The notes: generated by a model from the letters alone, not told the origin. Counted from the first letter of the stretch, positions 8,917-17,051 are shown. The stretch is DNA of 27,445 nucleotides from Chthonomonas sp. UBA1950 (GCA_002336105.1 DDEQ01000025.1:1-27445); one strand, 5' to 3'. Numbers and translations are program-made.

Positions 8917-11618
8917 TAGAGCTCACCTCTAGCTTCGGCGAAACCTCTGACAACTCGTAGGTTCTTTGCGTCAGCCCACCTTTCTGCTCGATCTCGCGGA
9001 CAAACTCGGTCGAACGGGCAGAACTGGCAGTTTTTGTAGCCACTTTGGAATTCGTCACCGGGCCGCATGGGAAACACGGCTTCTTGAATTAGCTCAACCG
9101 TGGATTCAAGCAACTTGCCGAATTTCTCTTTGTTAGACTCGTCAAATGGAATGGAAAACTTCTTCCATCCGTCGGTCTGATTCATTTGCAGATAATGTCC
9201 ATCGACTCGGTTTCGAATGACCTGGGATTGAATGAGTGCATACAGCGGTATTTGGAAAAGTTCTCCGCCGCAAAACGGATCTTTTGAAAAACCCTCGAAC
9301 CCAGTCTGAGAAGTTTTATAGTCAATGACGTGACCGAAGTCGCCGACGTCAAAGCGGTCGATTCGTCCTTTAACTCGGATCTTCGCGTTCGTGAGAACCA
9401 GGTCAAGTTCGAACTCTGATTCGGTTGCCCGTGGTTTCGCGGCAAAGTCGGTAGCTAGCTGAGTGTTGAACTCGACGAACTCTTCTAGTCGTATCTGAAG
9501 TCGCCGCTTTTGGTCTTGCCAAAGGATAGGCTCAGGCAGATTGTCGCTCACCTCAGCCTTTGCAAATGCGTTTTCTATAAGCGGCCTCATGATTTCAAGA
9601 CCCTGATCTTGATCAACCGTTCCACCTAAGTCCCTAATTGCATTAACGTATTGCCCGAGCACTCGATGCACAAGATTTCCTCTTTCCCCTCCGTCGTAGC
9701 TGAACGGTTCAGCTGGACGGCTTGGCTCCTGAATACCTATCACATCCTGTAAATAGAACCGGTAAGGGCAAATCGATAATCGCTCAAGCGCCGTTGCTGA
9801 CCATACTCGTCCAAGCAAGTCTGGTGTTTGTAGTTTGGTTTCGTGCGGACTGGAAGGAGGAGCGTAAAGAGCGTTTTGAAGGGTTGCGTCCGCCAGTGAT
9901 TGTGGTTCGAATTGCGTTAGCTCTTCAAAGGTTGAAACACTGAAGTGAAACCAAGAATTTTGTCGTAAACCGGAAAGGTCGTCCGCATAAACTGGTTTGC
10001 TCAACTTTTCGCCGAGTTTTTCAAGATACCAGCGGGATGGATGAGATTCACGCTGTAAATCTCGGTCGATCTTGTGGGTCGAGAGGGTGACCGATGGCGC
10101 CAATAGTAAGGCATGATTGAGCGCAATTTCATCGCGCTTTTGGTCGCCAATAGCGTCTTCGGGGAGGAGCGGATCGATCTTTGGAGGAGCAGGTAAGTCG
10201 CCTTCATTCAGTCCCAAGATGAAGAGATGGTCAAAGTCGAGACAGTGAGCTTCGTCGATAGTTCCGACAAAAACACCCGAGCCGTAACGGCTGGCTTGTG
10301 GCAATGGTGCCATCAATAGGTCTTCCACACATCCGGAGAAGAATGACAAATCGGCTTCGTCGCTGATCACATCAAGTTGGCGCAGCGTAGCAATTCTCTC
10401 GACGATGGCTTCGAAATGTGCCTGCTGATCTGTATTGAGGCTTTCCAGGTCGATTCGCTGCATTGCTCGCAGTAGCCAATCGACAAGATCATTGTAGGTG
10501 GTCCCCGTATTTGTCAGGTCCTCGCGAAGTTGAACCAGAAATGCAACGATTTCGGCGGCACCGCTCCGGTTCAAACCCACGATCCATTCTTCTGATGTTT
10601 CGCGAAGTCGTAGCTTTCTGAATTGGCGCTCCCAGTTGTCAACTTCTTTAACATCGACATGAGGGCAAGTGCGAAGGAACTCGAACAAGCGATTCCTATT
10701 TATTGGCTGCGTAGCCAGCGACAGCCACGATCGGACGAAGCGGCCCACTTGTGCATGGGCCATCAAATAGCTTGCTTCGCCATGAAACGGAACTCCCGCC
10801 CGTTTCAGAGCGCACTCAGTAAGTAGCTTTAGGCTTGAGCCCCGTCCGAAGAGGATGGCTAGTCGATTAAAAGGCACTCCGTTACGAGCTAACCGCATCA
10901 CCTCTCGGCAAGCATAGTGTGCTTCTGATCGAGCATCAGACAAGACGGCAAAGGATAAGTCCGTCAAAGGTTTTTCTGGGCTTGCAAGTGTCACCCATGC
11001 AGGAAGGGGGTAGGCGGGAGACAGCAAGAACGTTGCTCTTTCGGTGAGATACTGGAAGAACATCTCTTCTAGCGGACAAGAAACGACCGGATAGAGCACG
11101 ATGATGGCTCCCATTTCGGAGAGTGCAGGGCAACCCGTTCGTAGTGAATCGAATGCCAACACTAGATCACCCTCTTTGTCGATGAAGTGACTTTGCCAAG
11201 CTGCCAAGAACTGTGGATATGAATGCTCTAGCGAAGTCCCCAAGACATTGATTTGATGAGCACGAACACTTCGAAAAGTCCTCGCATATGCCTTAATCGT
11301 TCCTCGATTTGGATTTGTGCCGGCCTTGATTGCTTGCCGGACCGCTAAGAGTTGGCAGGGTTGGCTGAGCGGAATTCTTCTGACCGCACTTTGAAATTCG
11401 GCAAGCAAAGTGATGACTCTTTGAAGTGGAGTAAAGCGAACGTTTAATAAGCCTGTCGTTCTTTCGGCCAACCTGCGGCGCAAGTGGATAGCCGCAATAT
11501 CTGAATCAACGATGACGGTGACCGGCGCAAGTGGATCTTCGGCCTGAACTGCGCGAATCTGTGTCTCGAGTGCTGCAAGAGCCTCGTTCCCTGGGCGGCA
11601 ATACGCAACCTTAGTCAT
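8916..11618 (-). CDS. addB: AddB-like PD-(D/E)XK nuclease with iron-sulfur cluster
   Basis: The partner of the adjacent AddA. The 900-residue protein has an N-terminal region that looks like a degenerate superfamily 1 helicase fold (IIVLYPVVSCPLEEMF, LFILGLNEGDLP) but no Walker A motif in its first strand-loop (about residues 1-40). The C-terminus has the nuclease: SICPYRFYLQDVIG supplying the first cysteine, VHRVLGQYV, GRIDRFD (751-757) and VIDYKTS (D766, K768). Three cysteines follow in NCQFCPFDRVC (864, 867, 873), together the 4Fe-4S staple of AddB and AdnA-type nucleases. At 900 residues it is shorter than B. subtilis AddB (about 1166). ATG start at 11618; 66 bp separate it from the divergent arsR-type gene. 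Confidence 0.9.
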   Translation of the reverse strand: MTKVAYCRPGNEALAALETQIRAVQAEDPLAPVTVIVDSDIAAIHLRRRLAERTTGLLNVRFTPLQRVITLLAEFQSAVRRIPLSQPCQLLAVRQAIKAGTNPNRGTIKAYARTFRSVRAHQINVLGTSLEHSYPQFLAAWQSHFIDKEGDLVLAFDSLRTGCPALSEMGAIIVLYPVVSCPLEEMFFQYLTERATFLLSPAYPLPAWVTLASPEKPLTDLSFAVLSDARSEAHYACREVMRLARNGVPFNRLAILFGRGSSLKLLTECALKRAGVPFHGEASYLMAHAQVGRFVRSWLSLATQPINRNRLFEFLRTCPHVDVKEVDNWERQFRKLRLRETSEEWIVGLNRSGAAEIVAFLVQLREDLTNTGTTYNDLVDWLLRAMQRIDLESLNTDQQAHFEAIVERIATLRQLDVISDEADLSFFSGCVEDLLMAPLPQASRYGSGVFVGTIDEAHCLDFDHLFILGLNEGDLPAPPKIDPLLPEDAIGDQKRDEIALNHALLLAPSVTLSTHKIDRDLQRESHPSRWYLEKLGEKLSKPVYADDLSGLRQNSWFHFSVSTFEELTQFEPQSLADATLQNALYAPPSSPHETKLQTPDLLGRVWSATALERLSICPYRFYLQDVIGIQEPSRPAEPFSYDGGERGNLVHRVLGQYVNAIRDLGGTVDQDQGLEIMRPLIENAFAKAEVSDNLPEPILWQDQKRRLQIRLEEFVEFNTQLATDFAAKPRATESEFELDLVLTNAKIRVKGRIDRFDVGDFGHVIDYKTSQTGFEGFSKDPFCGGELFQIPLYALIQSQVIRNRVDGHYLQMNQTDGWKKFSIPFDESNKEKFGKLLESTVELIQEAVFPMRPGDEFQSGYKNCQFCPFDRVCPRDRAERWADAKNLRVVRGFAEARGEL

Positions 11619-11684
11619 CTTGATTCTTCTGAGATTACAGGATTCCGTTGTTGTTCGAGCGTAGAATCTATTGGAGTTGCTCTG

Positions 11685-11978
11685 ATGACGAATCTAGACG
11701 AAGAAACCTTTGCCGCTATCCACCGTGTTTTTGCGGAGCCAAAGCGGCTAGAGATCATTCAGAAGATACGAGAAAAAGAGAACGAGTCAAAGGTGACTTG
11801 TAATTGCGTGCTTGGCGAAATGGAGATTAGCCAGCCAACGTTTTCACACCACTTAGCTGAATTGTCGAAGGTGGGGTTGATCAACGTCATCAAGCAAGGT
11901 CGGCACAATCTTTTGAGCGTCAACGAGGAGTTGATCTCAGCTTATTTACATTCCTTAACAGAAAAACTCAAAATATGA
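11685..11978 (+). CDS. ArsR/SmtB-family winged-helix repressor
   Basis: A 97-residue dimeric winged-helix regulator. FAEPKRLEIIQKI (16-28) is the usual N-terminal family pattern, and ISQPTFSHHLAELSKVGLI (48-66) is the recognition helix region. A CNC motif at Cys39-Cys41 sits where metal-sensing ArsR proteins have the CxC of ELCVCDL; the third ligand cysteine of E. coli ArsR is replaced by Gly44, and no other Cys is present. Metal or thiol sensing is possible but not shown. ATG start with GGAG eight bases upstream. It is followed by a short-chain dehydrogenase, not arsenic genes, with a large palindrome in the 40-bp gap, which suggests that it controls that enzyme. Confidence 0.92.
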   Translation: MTNLDEETFAAIHRVFAEPKRLEIIQKIREKENESKVTCNCVLGEMEISQPTFSHHLAELSKVGLINVIKQGRHNLLSVNEELISAYLHSLTEKLKI

Positions 11979-11984
11979 CGAATC

Positions 11985-12020
11985 ATTTCAATATATCGAC
12001 GCATATCGATATATTGAAAT
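11985..12020. promoter_or_regulatory. Perfect 15-bp inverted repeat, probable ArsR-type operator
   Basis: ATTTCAATATATCGA (11985-11999) and TCGATATATTGAAAT (12006-12020) are exact reverse complements around a 6-base spacer. The block also holds three ATATCGA half-sites: forward at 11993 and 12003, reversed at 12006-12012. It lies after the arsR-type stop and runs into the first two bases of the SDR start codon (12019). There is no T-run, so it is not a terminator. The most likely reading is an operator for the upstream regulator. As RNA it would form a strong hairpin over the SDR start. Confidence 0.75.
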
Positions 12021-12771
12021 GGGAACTTACTCTAACAAAGTCATCGTCATCACCGGAGCAACTTCGGGCATCGGTCGAGCAACCGCCGTTCGCCTCGCCA
12101 AAGAAGGGGCAAAGCTCGTTTTGGCTGGTCGCCGCGAGTCAGAGGGGCAAAACGTTGTTGACGAAGTCAAAGCGCTTGGTGCAGAAGCGATTTTTGTCAA
12201 GACCGATGTGACAGTTGAAGCCGATTCTGAGAACCTGATTCAGCAGGCGATCAAGCAGTTCGGCAAAGTAGATGGGGCGTTCTTAAACTCGGGCGTTTTC
12301 CGATTTGCTCCGATTGTCGATCAGACGGCTGAGGACCTCACCAACCAGATCGCAACCAACGTGAATGGCGTCTATTACGGCCTGAAGCATTTCGCACGAA
12401 ATGCCAACCCAGCAGGTGGTGCGGTTGTTATCAACTCTAGCGTTGTTGCTGAACTCGGTATGCCGAACGGTACCGCATACTCACTCACCAAAGGAGCGGT
12501 CAATACTCTCACTCTCGGAGCGGCCGTTGAGTTAGCCCCCAACAAGATTCGAGTCAACGCAGTTGCACCAGGACCGATTTGGACAGAGGGTGCCGAGCAG
12601 ATGATGGGCAATCGCGAGAATTTCGATGCGAACCTTGGGGCGTTGGTTCCTCTAGGACATGGCGGCGAAGCCGATGACATCGCAAATGCAGTGGCTTATC
12701 TTCTTTCAGACGATGCGAAGTTTGTGTCCGGTACTGTACTTAACGTCGATGGCGGCATGAGCGCTAAGTAA
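12019..12771 (+). CDS. Short-chain dehydrogenase/reductase (classical SDR)
   Basis: An NAD(P)-dependent oxidoreductase of 250 residues with a Rossmann fold. The cofactor motif TGATSGIG is at 12-19. Arg38-Arg39 after the second strand (LAGRR) favour NADP(H). Catalytic residues are Ser140/141 (VINSSV), Tyr154 and Lys158 (AYSLTKGA). VNAVAPGPIWTEG and SGTVLNVDGGMSAK are the usual C-terminal signatures shared with FabG-like enzymes. The substrate is unknown. The start ATG follows the palindrome directly and has no Shine-Dalgarno sequence, so translation may be coupled to the regulator or leaderless. It is more likely a detoxification or accessory reductase than FabG itself, given its regulator neighbour. 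Confidence 0.93.
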   Translation: MGTYSNKVIVITGATSGIGRATAVRLAKEGAKLVLAGRRESEGQNVVDEVKALGAEAIFVKTDVTVEADSENLIQQAIKQFGKVDGAFLNSGVFRFAPIVDQTAEDLTNQIATNVNGVYYGLKHFARNANPAGGAVVINSSVVAELGMPNGTAYSLTKGAVNTLTLGAAVELAPNKIRVNAVAPGPIWTEGAEQMMGNRENFDANLGALVPLGHGGEADDIANAVAYLLSDDAKFVSGTVLNVDGGMSAK

Positions 12772-12774
12772 AAC

Positions 12775-12820
12775 TGAGAATTGTATGGAGGCCGATCTCT
12801 CGACCTCCATACAATTCTCA
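12775..12820. terminator. Shared 17-bp hairpin between convergent SDR gene and glmS
   Basis: TGAGAATTGTATGGAGG (12775-12791) pairs perfectly with 12804-12820 across a 12-base loop. The right arm contains the glmS stop codon. On the minus strand the stem is followed by GTTTTAC, a short T-run, so it fits a terminator for glmS. It probably also stops or stabilises the SDR transcript, although the plus-strand side has no T-run. Confidence 0.7.
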
Positions 12821-14650
12821 CTCAACAGTGACCGATTTGGCTAGATTTCGAGGTTGGTCGATCTCGCAACCTCTCAGCTTGGCGACGTGATAGGCGAGAA
12901 ACTGCATCGGAATGATCGAAAGGAGAGCATTCAGGAAGTCAAACTTCGAAGGTCGAAGTTTGATTGTGTAGTCAGCGACTTTGTCGACGAGCCCCGACTG
13001 ATCGGTGGTGATGGCTACGATGGTTCCGTTTCTTGCCTGAACCTCTTTGATGTTGCTGACTACTTTGTCTGTCGTTGCTGCATCGGTTGCGCCGAAGACT
13101 GCGACGACGCCTTGCTCCACCAAAGCGAGCGGTCCGTGCTTCATTTCCCCGGCTGGAGACTCTTCCGTGGGAACATAAGCGACCTCCTTCAGCTTCAGAG
13201 CGCCTTCGTAAGCGGTGTAGGCATCAGCCCCTCGACCCAAGAAGAAGCACATTGGCATGTCTTTGATCTGCTCGCTCAATTCCTTGACCTTATCTTCTGT
13301 GGCCAAAGCATCCGTCGCGTAGTCGGGGAGACGGCGTAACTCTTCCACCCACTCGTCAACGCGAATGCCCGGTGTCTCTTGAACTTGAGCGATATGCAGA
13401 GCAAGCAGGGTGAGAACGATGATTTGAGCGGTGTATGCCTTTGTCGAAGCAACGCAAATCTCGGGGCCAGCCTGAGTAAGCAAAGTTCGATCGCACTCTC
13501 GGGCAATGCTCGAACCGACAACGTTGACGATTCCTAGCGTGCGGATTCGACGCGCTTTACACAGCCGTAGAGCGGCTAAGGTGTCTGCCGTTTCGCCTGA
13601 TTGAGAGACAAAGACGGCTAATGATCGTGGCGAGAGTACGGGATCGCCATAGCGAAACTCGCTTGAGTAATAAACATCCGTTGGCAGCCGCAAGATTTTC
13701 TCGAACAGGTGCTTACCCATCAATCCGGCATGATAAGCGGTGCCGCATGCAATGATGTTGACTCGGTCGATCTCGTTCCAAACATGTTCAGAGAAAACGC
13801 CTTCTAGCCGAACTTGTCCTTTCTCATCAATGCGACCAACGAGCGATTGCCGAATAACTTCGGGTTGCTCATTGATTTCTTTGACCATAAAGTGGTCGTA
13901 GCCACCTCGTTCTGCGGCAGCGACATCCCACTCGATGCGTTGTGACTTGACAGGTAGTTCACGTCCGTCCCCGTCGAGCAACCTGACGGAATCTTTGGTG
14001 ACCACGGCAACCTGCCCTTCTTCAACCACGACGATATCACGAGTGTAGGGAAGTAGGGCCGGAATATCACTCGCCAGCATGTTTTCGCCCACTCCTAAGC
14101 CAATAACTAGCGGACTTGCGTTACGGGTGGCAATAATCTTGCCTGGCTCGCGCTTTGACAATATGACTAGCGAGTAAGCGCCGCGGAGTCTTCGAACTGC
14201 ACGAACTACAGCTTCTTCTATTTTTGTGCCCGAAGTGTATTCTTCGCCGACGACGTGGGCAGCAACTTCGGTATCCGTTTGGGAGAGAAATAGGTGGCCC
14301 TTTGCGATCAAATCATCCTTCAGCGTCAAGTAGTTCTCAATGATGCCGTTGTGGATGAGCGCAACATCGCCGCTTTGATCGAGGTGGGGGTGCGCATTCA
14401 AATCTGTGGGGCCGCCATGCGTTGCCCAGCGCGAGTGAGCGATCGCGTGATGACAGCTCTCTGGTCGGTGATCGAGCAGTTTTCCGAGTTCGGTCAACTT
14501 GCCTGCTTTTTTCAAAACATTGATTTGCTGGTCATCGTTCAAGAAAGCGATGCCAGCGCTGTCATATCCTCGATATTCCAATCGTTTGAGCTGATCGAAC
14601 ACAACATCAATTGCGTTTCGAGGTCCAACGTAGCCAGCTATTCCGCACAT
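12818..14650 (-). CDS. glmS: Glutamine-fructose-6-phosphate aminotransferase (isomerising)
   Basis: Makes glucosamine 6-phosphate from fructose 6-phosphate and glutamine, the first step towards UDP-GlcNAc and peptidoglycan. The class II glutamine amidotransferase domain begins CGIAGY, with HSRWATHG (72-79) and HNGIIENY (100-107). Two SIS sugar-isomerase domains follow (VSQSGETADTLAAL, KEVAYVPTEE) and the protein ends with the family's LAKSVTVE. An ATG three codons upstream (14659) would bury the nucleophile. The start at 14650 puts the essential cysteine at position 2, so that removal of Met exposes it, and GGAGT lies at a suitable distance. That gives 610 residues, the usual length. The gene diverges from a small unknown gene across only 33 bp. 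Confidence 0.97.
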   Translation of the reverse strand: MCGIAGYVGPRNAIDVVFDQLKRLEYRGYDSAGIAFLNDDQQINVLKKAGKLTELGKLLDHRPESCHHAIAHSRWATHGGPTDLNAHPHLDQSGDVALIHNGIIENYLTLKDDLIAKGHLFLSQTDTEVAAHVVGEEYTSGTKIEEAVVRAVRRLRGAYSLVILSKREPGKIIATRNASPLVIGLGVGENMLASDIPALLPYTRDIVVVEEGQVAVVTKDSVRLLDGDGRELPVKSQRIEWDVAAAERGGYDHFMVKEINEQPEVIRQSLVGRIDEKGQVRLEGVFSEHVWNEIDRVNIIACGTAYHAGLMGKHLFEKILRLPTDVYYSSEFRYGDPVLSPRSLAVFVSQSGETADTLAALRLCKARRIRTLGIVNVVGSSIARECDRTLLTQAGPEICVASTKAYTAQIIVLTLLALHIAQVQETPGIRVDEWVEELRRLPDYATDALATEDKVKELSEQIKDMPMCFFLGRGADAYTAYEGALKLKEVAYVPTEESPAGEMKHGPLALVEQGVVAVFGATDAATTDKVVSNIKEVQARNGTIVAITTDQSGLVDKVADYTIKLRPSKFDFLNALLSIIPMQFLAYHVAKLRGCEIDQPRNLAKSVTVE

Positions 14651-14683
14651 ACACTCCATTGTGTCATCCTATTGAGAGTAGCC

Positions 14684-14914
14684 ATGAAGCAGATCCGCCC
14701 AAACATCTATCAAGTGACCTATACGGACCTTGGCAAGCCGACCAAGAAGGGATATTACGAAGTTGAATCGTTGGGCAAAGTGATGTTGGATCAGGCCGAC
14801 GTTCGTTACTTCAACGAGGTTTTGGAGAAAGGATACGAGCCTCTTTTCCACGTCAGCCAGTCGGAAGCACTCAAAGGCGCCTTTGTTGTCATCTCTCGAC
14901 AGTGGCCCGCTTAG
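14684..14914 (+). CDS. Small conserved-looking protein of unknown function (76 aa)
   Basis: I do not recognise this gene. The product begins MKQIRPNIYQVTYTDLG and is soluble, with alternating hydrophobic strands (YQVTYTD, KGYYEVES), a central helix (DQADVRYFNEVLEKG) and a C-terminal strand (GAFVVISR). It has no cysteine, signal peptide or membrane helix. The reading frame is open far upstream, but the only sensible start is ATG 14684: earlier in-frame codons run antisense through glmS. The sequence GAGAGT lies 5-10 bases upstream. It is followed 15 bp later by the cyclic-nucleotide-binding gene and is probably cotranscribed with it. Coding status is likely but not certain. Confidence 0.7.
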   Translation: MKQIRPNIYQVTYTDLGKPTKKGYYEVESLGKVMLDQADVRYFNEVLEKGYEPLFHVSQSEALKGAFVVISRQWPA

Positions 14915-14929
14915 GGTTTAATCTCGGGC

Positions 14930-15397
14930 GTGTCCAACGCCCAATTTAAACAAAGTTACCTAACTGCAGGTCTATCCGACGAAGAGATTCAGGATCTGTT
15001 CTCTATTGCCGAAGTGCGCCGTCATGTCAGTGGGGACGCGATAACGACCTTTGGGAAAATCGAGAATGAACTGATTGTCGTTCTTGAGGGGCGCGTCAAT
15101 ATTCTTACCGAGGACGGCGACAAGTTAGCCGAAGTCGGTCCTGGATCGGTAATTGGCGAAATTGAGTTGCTTGATGCCCGACCTAGAACGGCCAATGCAG
15201 TGTGCGTCGGCCTGGTAGATATTGCAGTATTTCCTTCTCTAAAACTGCGAGCCAAGCTTAATGCGAATAGGCACGTTGGTTTTGTCGTACTTGCAAACTT
15301 GGGCCGAGTCTTGTGTATGCGGTTACGTGATGCCGATGTTCGTATCGACACACTTTCTGACACTGCACGTGGCGGTGCCTGGAACAGTGCACTATGA
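14930..15397 (+). CDS. Stand-alone cyclic-nucleotide-binding domain protein
   Basis: A 155-residue protein made almost entirely of one cNMP-binding beta-barrel. The roll IVVLEGRVNI (49-58) is typical, and the phosphate-binding cassette GEIELLDARPRTANA (76-90) keeps the Gly-Glu pair and the Arg86 that hold the cyclic phosphate and ribose in CRP and PKA regulatory subunits. A C-terminal helix with NLGRVLCMRLRDAD follows, but there is no helix-turn-helix, kinase or channel domain, so it cannot act as a CRP-type regulator alone. GTG start at 14930. Its last codon overlaps the next acetyltransferase gene by four bases (ATGA), which suggests the two products work together. Ligand identity (cAMP, cGMP or none) is unknown. 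Confidence 0.88.
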   Translation: MSNAQFKQSYLTAGLSDEEIQDLFSIAEVRRHVSGDAITTFGKIENELIVVLEGRVNILTEDGDKLAEVGPGSVIGEIELLDARPRTANAVCVGLVDIAVFPSLKLRAKLNANRHVGFVVLANLGRVLCMRLRDADVRIDTLSDTARGGAWNSAL

Positions 15398-15840
15398 CTA
15401 GAAACATTCGGGCAGCAGTACCAGCTGATGCGGAAAGCATCTTTGAACTTGTAAACGAATTAGCTGACTATGAGAGGCTTTCTCACATGGTCACGGGTAC
15501 CTCTGAGGATCTGGCTAAGTCGATTGAGGCAGGGCACTGTTGGGCTTACGTTTGTGAAGTCGCAGACGAGGTAGTCGGTTACGCCTTGGGTTTTCGAACA
15601 TACTCGACTTTCTTGATGAAGCAAGGGACTTGGCTAGAGGATCTCTATGTCCGCCAAAAGGATCGTGGACAGGGCCACGGCAAAGCTCTCTTAACCTACA
15701 TTCGAGACGAAGCCGTTGCTCGTGGAGATGGCCGACTCGAATGGAGTGTGCTCGACTGGAACGAGAGTTCTATCGAATTCTATTGTCGAATGGGTGCTGA
15801 CCTCCTGCCCGATTGGCGCATTTGTCGAATGACCTTATAG
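15394..15840 (+). CDS. GNAT acetyltransferase, spermidine/thialysine acetyltransferase-like
   Basis: A 148-residue acetyl-CoA-dependent acetyltransferase. The acetyl-CoA pyrophosphate loop is RGQGHG (91-96), preceded by WLEDLYVRQKD (80-90), and followed by LEWSVLDWNESSIEFYCRMGA (115-135, described by position), including Tyr130 in the place of the general acid. The LEDLYV and VLDWN motifs are those of the SAT1/SAT2-like subgroup that acetylates polyamines or thialysine, but the substrate is not certain. It overlaps the cyclic-nucleotide-binding gene by ATGA, so translation is coupled. A fused cyclic-nucleotide/GNAT arrangement is known in mycobacterial cAMP-regulated lysine acetyltransferase; this pair could be a split analogue. 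Confidence 0.88.
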   Translation: MTRNIRAAVPADAESIFELVNELADYERLSHMVTGTSEDLAKSIEAGHCWAYVCEVADEVVGYALGFRTYSTFLMKQGTWLEDLYVRQKDRGQGHGKALLTYIRDEAVARGDGRLEWSVLDWNESSIEFYCRMGADLLPDWRICRMTL

Positions 15841-15843
15841 TGT

Positions 15844-15980
15844 TGTTTGTGCGTAATTTCGCGAAACAAACATAGGTGGCAAGAATCATCGTGAATTGTT
15901 AGTTTTAGGCTCAAAACTGGCGGTAACCTTGGGGCGTTCCGGTGGCATGGAACAACGACAAATAAGAGTAGGCCAGACTG
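15844..15980. promoter_or_regulatory. Inverted-repeat-rich spacer before the Gfo/Idh/MocA gene
   Basis: Three nucleotides after the GNAT stop, TGTTTGT (15844-15850) faces ACAAACA (15866-15872), and nested in it is the palindrome TTTCGCGAAA (15857-15866). Downstream are AGTTTT/AAAACT (15901-15918) and GTTCC/GGAAC (15936-15952). The first may end the GNAT transcript, though no T-run follows. The others could be operators for the oxidoreductase. I cannot assign a promoter with confidence. Confidence 0.4.
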
Positions 15981-17051
15981 ATGAAAAAGCTAAAGATTGG
16001 AATTATCGGCAGTGGCGGCATCGCGCAGAACGCTCACATGAAGGGTTATGCTTCGATCCCAGACGAGTGTGAAATCGTCGCCGTTTCTGACATCAACCCG
16101 GATGTTGCTAAGGCAGCAGCCGAAAAGTACAACGTCAAAGACATCTACACAGACTATAAAGAACTTCTAAAAGATAACGAGATCGATGCTGTCTCGGTAG
16201 CGACGCCGAACGCTTATCACAAACAGCCTACGATTGATGCTTTGAATGCTGGAAAGCACGTTCTTTGTGAGAAACCGCTTGCCATGGACGCAAGTGAAGC
16301 ACGCGAGATGTGTGCGGCTGCAAAGGCAACCGGAAAGATCCTTCAAGTAGCTCTTCAGAGCCGATTTGGTGGACCTGCGCGGTTCATGAAAGACTATATC
16401 GACCAAGGCAACATGGGTGATATTTACTTCGCTCGTGCACAAGCTCTCCGACGCAGAGGCGTTCCAGGTTGGGGTGTCTTCATCGACAAAGAGAAGCAGG
16501 GCGGCGGTCCGCTTATCGATATCGGTGTTCATATTCTCGACTTCACCCTCTTCTTGATGGGCTATCCAAAGCCGGTCGTCGCAAGCGGCAAGACTTGGGA
16601 CACGATGGGCAAAAATCCCGAGTTGTGGAACTCATGGGGTGACTATGATCGGTCTAAGTTCACCGTTGAAGACTTCGCAGTTGGCTTGATTAAGTTCGAC
16701 AACGGTGCTGTCATCTCGCTTGAAAGTTCATTCATGGGCAACCTCGACGGCGATCCATTCGAGACCCAACTCTTCGGAACCAAGGCCGGAGCCAAGGTTC
16801 GTGTTTACGGTGACAATCCAATCGAGATTTACACCGAAAAGGACCGCCAGTTGTTCAATATGCAGCCGAAGAACATTCCTCACGTCGAGTCATCGCACGT
16901 TGCCGAGGTTCAGGCATTTGTTGACGCTATCAAGAACAACAAGCCAAGCCCAGTTCCGGGCGAAAATGGTCTCATTCTCAATGCCATTTTCGACGCCATC
17001 TACAAGAGCAGCGTTTCTGGCAAAGAAGAAGCGATCGACGTATCCTTCTAA
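15981..17051 (+). CDS. Gfo/Idh/MocA-family oxidoreductase
   Basis: An NAD(P)-dependent sugar or inositol dehydrogenase-like enzyme, 356 residues. The N-terminal Rossmann motif is GIIGSGGIAQ (7-16), with acidic Asp37 (VSDIN) after the second strand favouring NAD. VATPNAYH (73-80) and the family's EKPLA (97-101) with catalytic-site Lys98 are intact. The C-terminal alpha/beta domain has GGGPLIDIGVHILDF, where the Asp and His of the GxxxDxGxH motif supply catalysis. The product is cytosolic, with no Tat signal. The substrate is unknown. The gene is a single transcription unit, with a repeat-rich leader and a strong terminator just after the stop. Confidence 0.93.
   Translation: MKKLKIGIIGSGGIAQNAHMKGYASIPDECEIVAVSDINPDVAKAAAEKYNVKDIYTDYKELLKDNEIDAVSVATPNAYHKQPTIDALNAGKHVLCEKPLAMDASEAREMCAAAKATGKILQVALQSRFGGPARFMKDYIDQGNMGDIYFARAQALRRRGVPGWGVFIDKEKQGGGPLIDIGVHILDFTLFLMGYPKPVVASGKTWDTMGKNPELWNSWGDYDRSKFTVEDFAVGLIKFDNGAVISLESSFMGNLDGDPFETQLFGTKAGAKVRVYGDNPIEIYTEKDRQLFNMQPKNIPHVESSHVAEVQAFVDAIKNNKPSPVPGENGLILNAIFDAIYKSSVSGKEEAIDVSF

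Noticed and set aside
12854..13339. 161-codon antisense frame within glmS
   Set aside because: It is a shadow of a firmly identified gene, with no motif and no ribosome-binding site.
14294..14683. Long upstream extension of the 76-residue gene
   Set aside because: It runs antisense through glmS and has no protein-like conservation. ATG 14684 gives a sensible short protein.
14651..14683. glmS ribozyme/riboswitch upstream of glmS
   Set aside because: Only 33 bp of leader exists before the divergent gene, far too short, and no core motif is visible.
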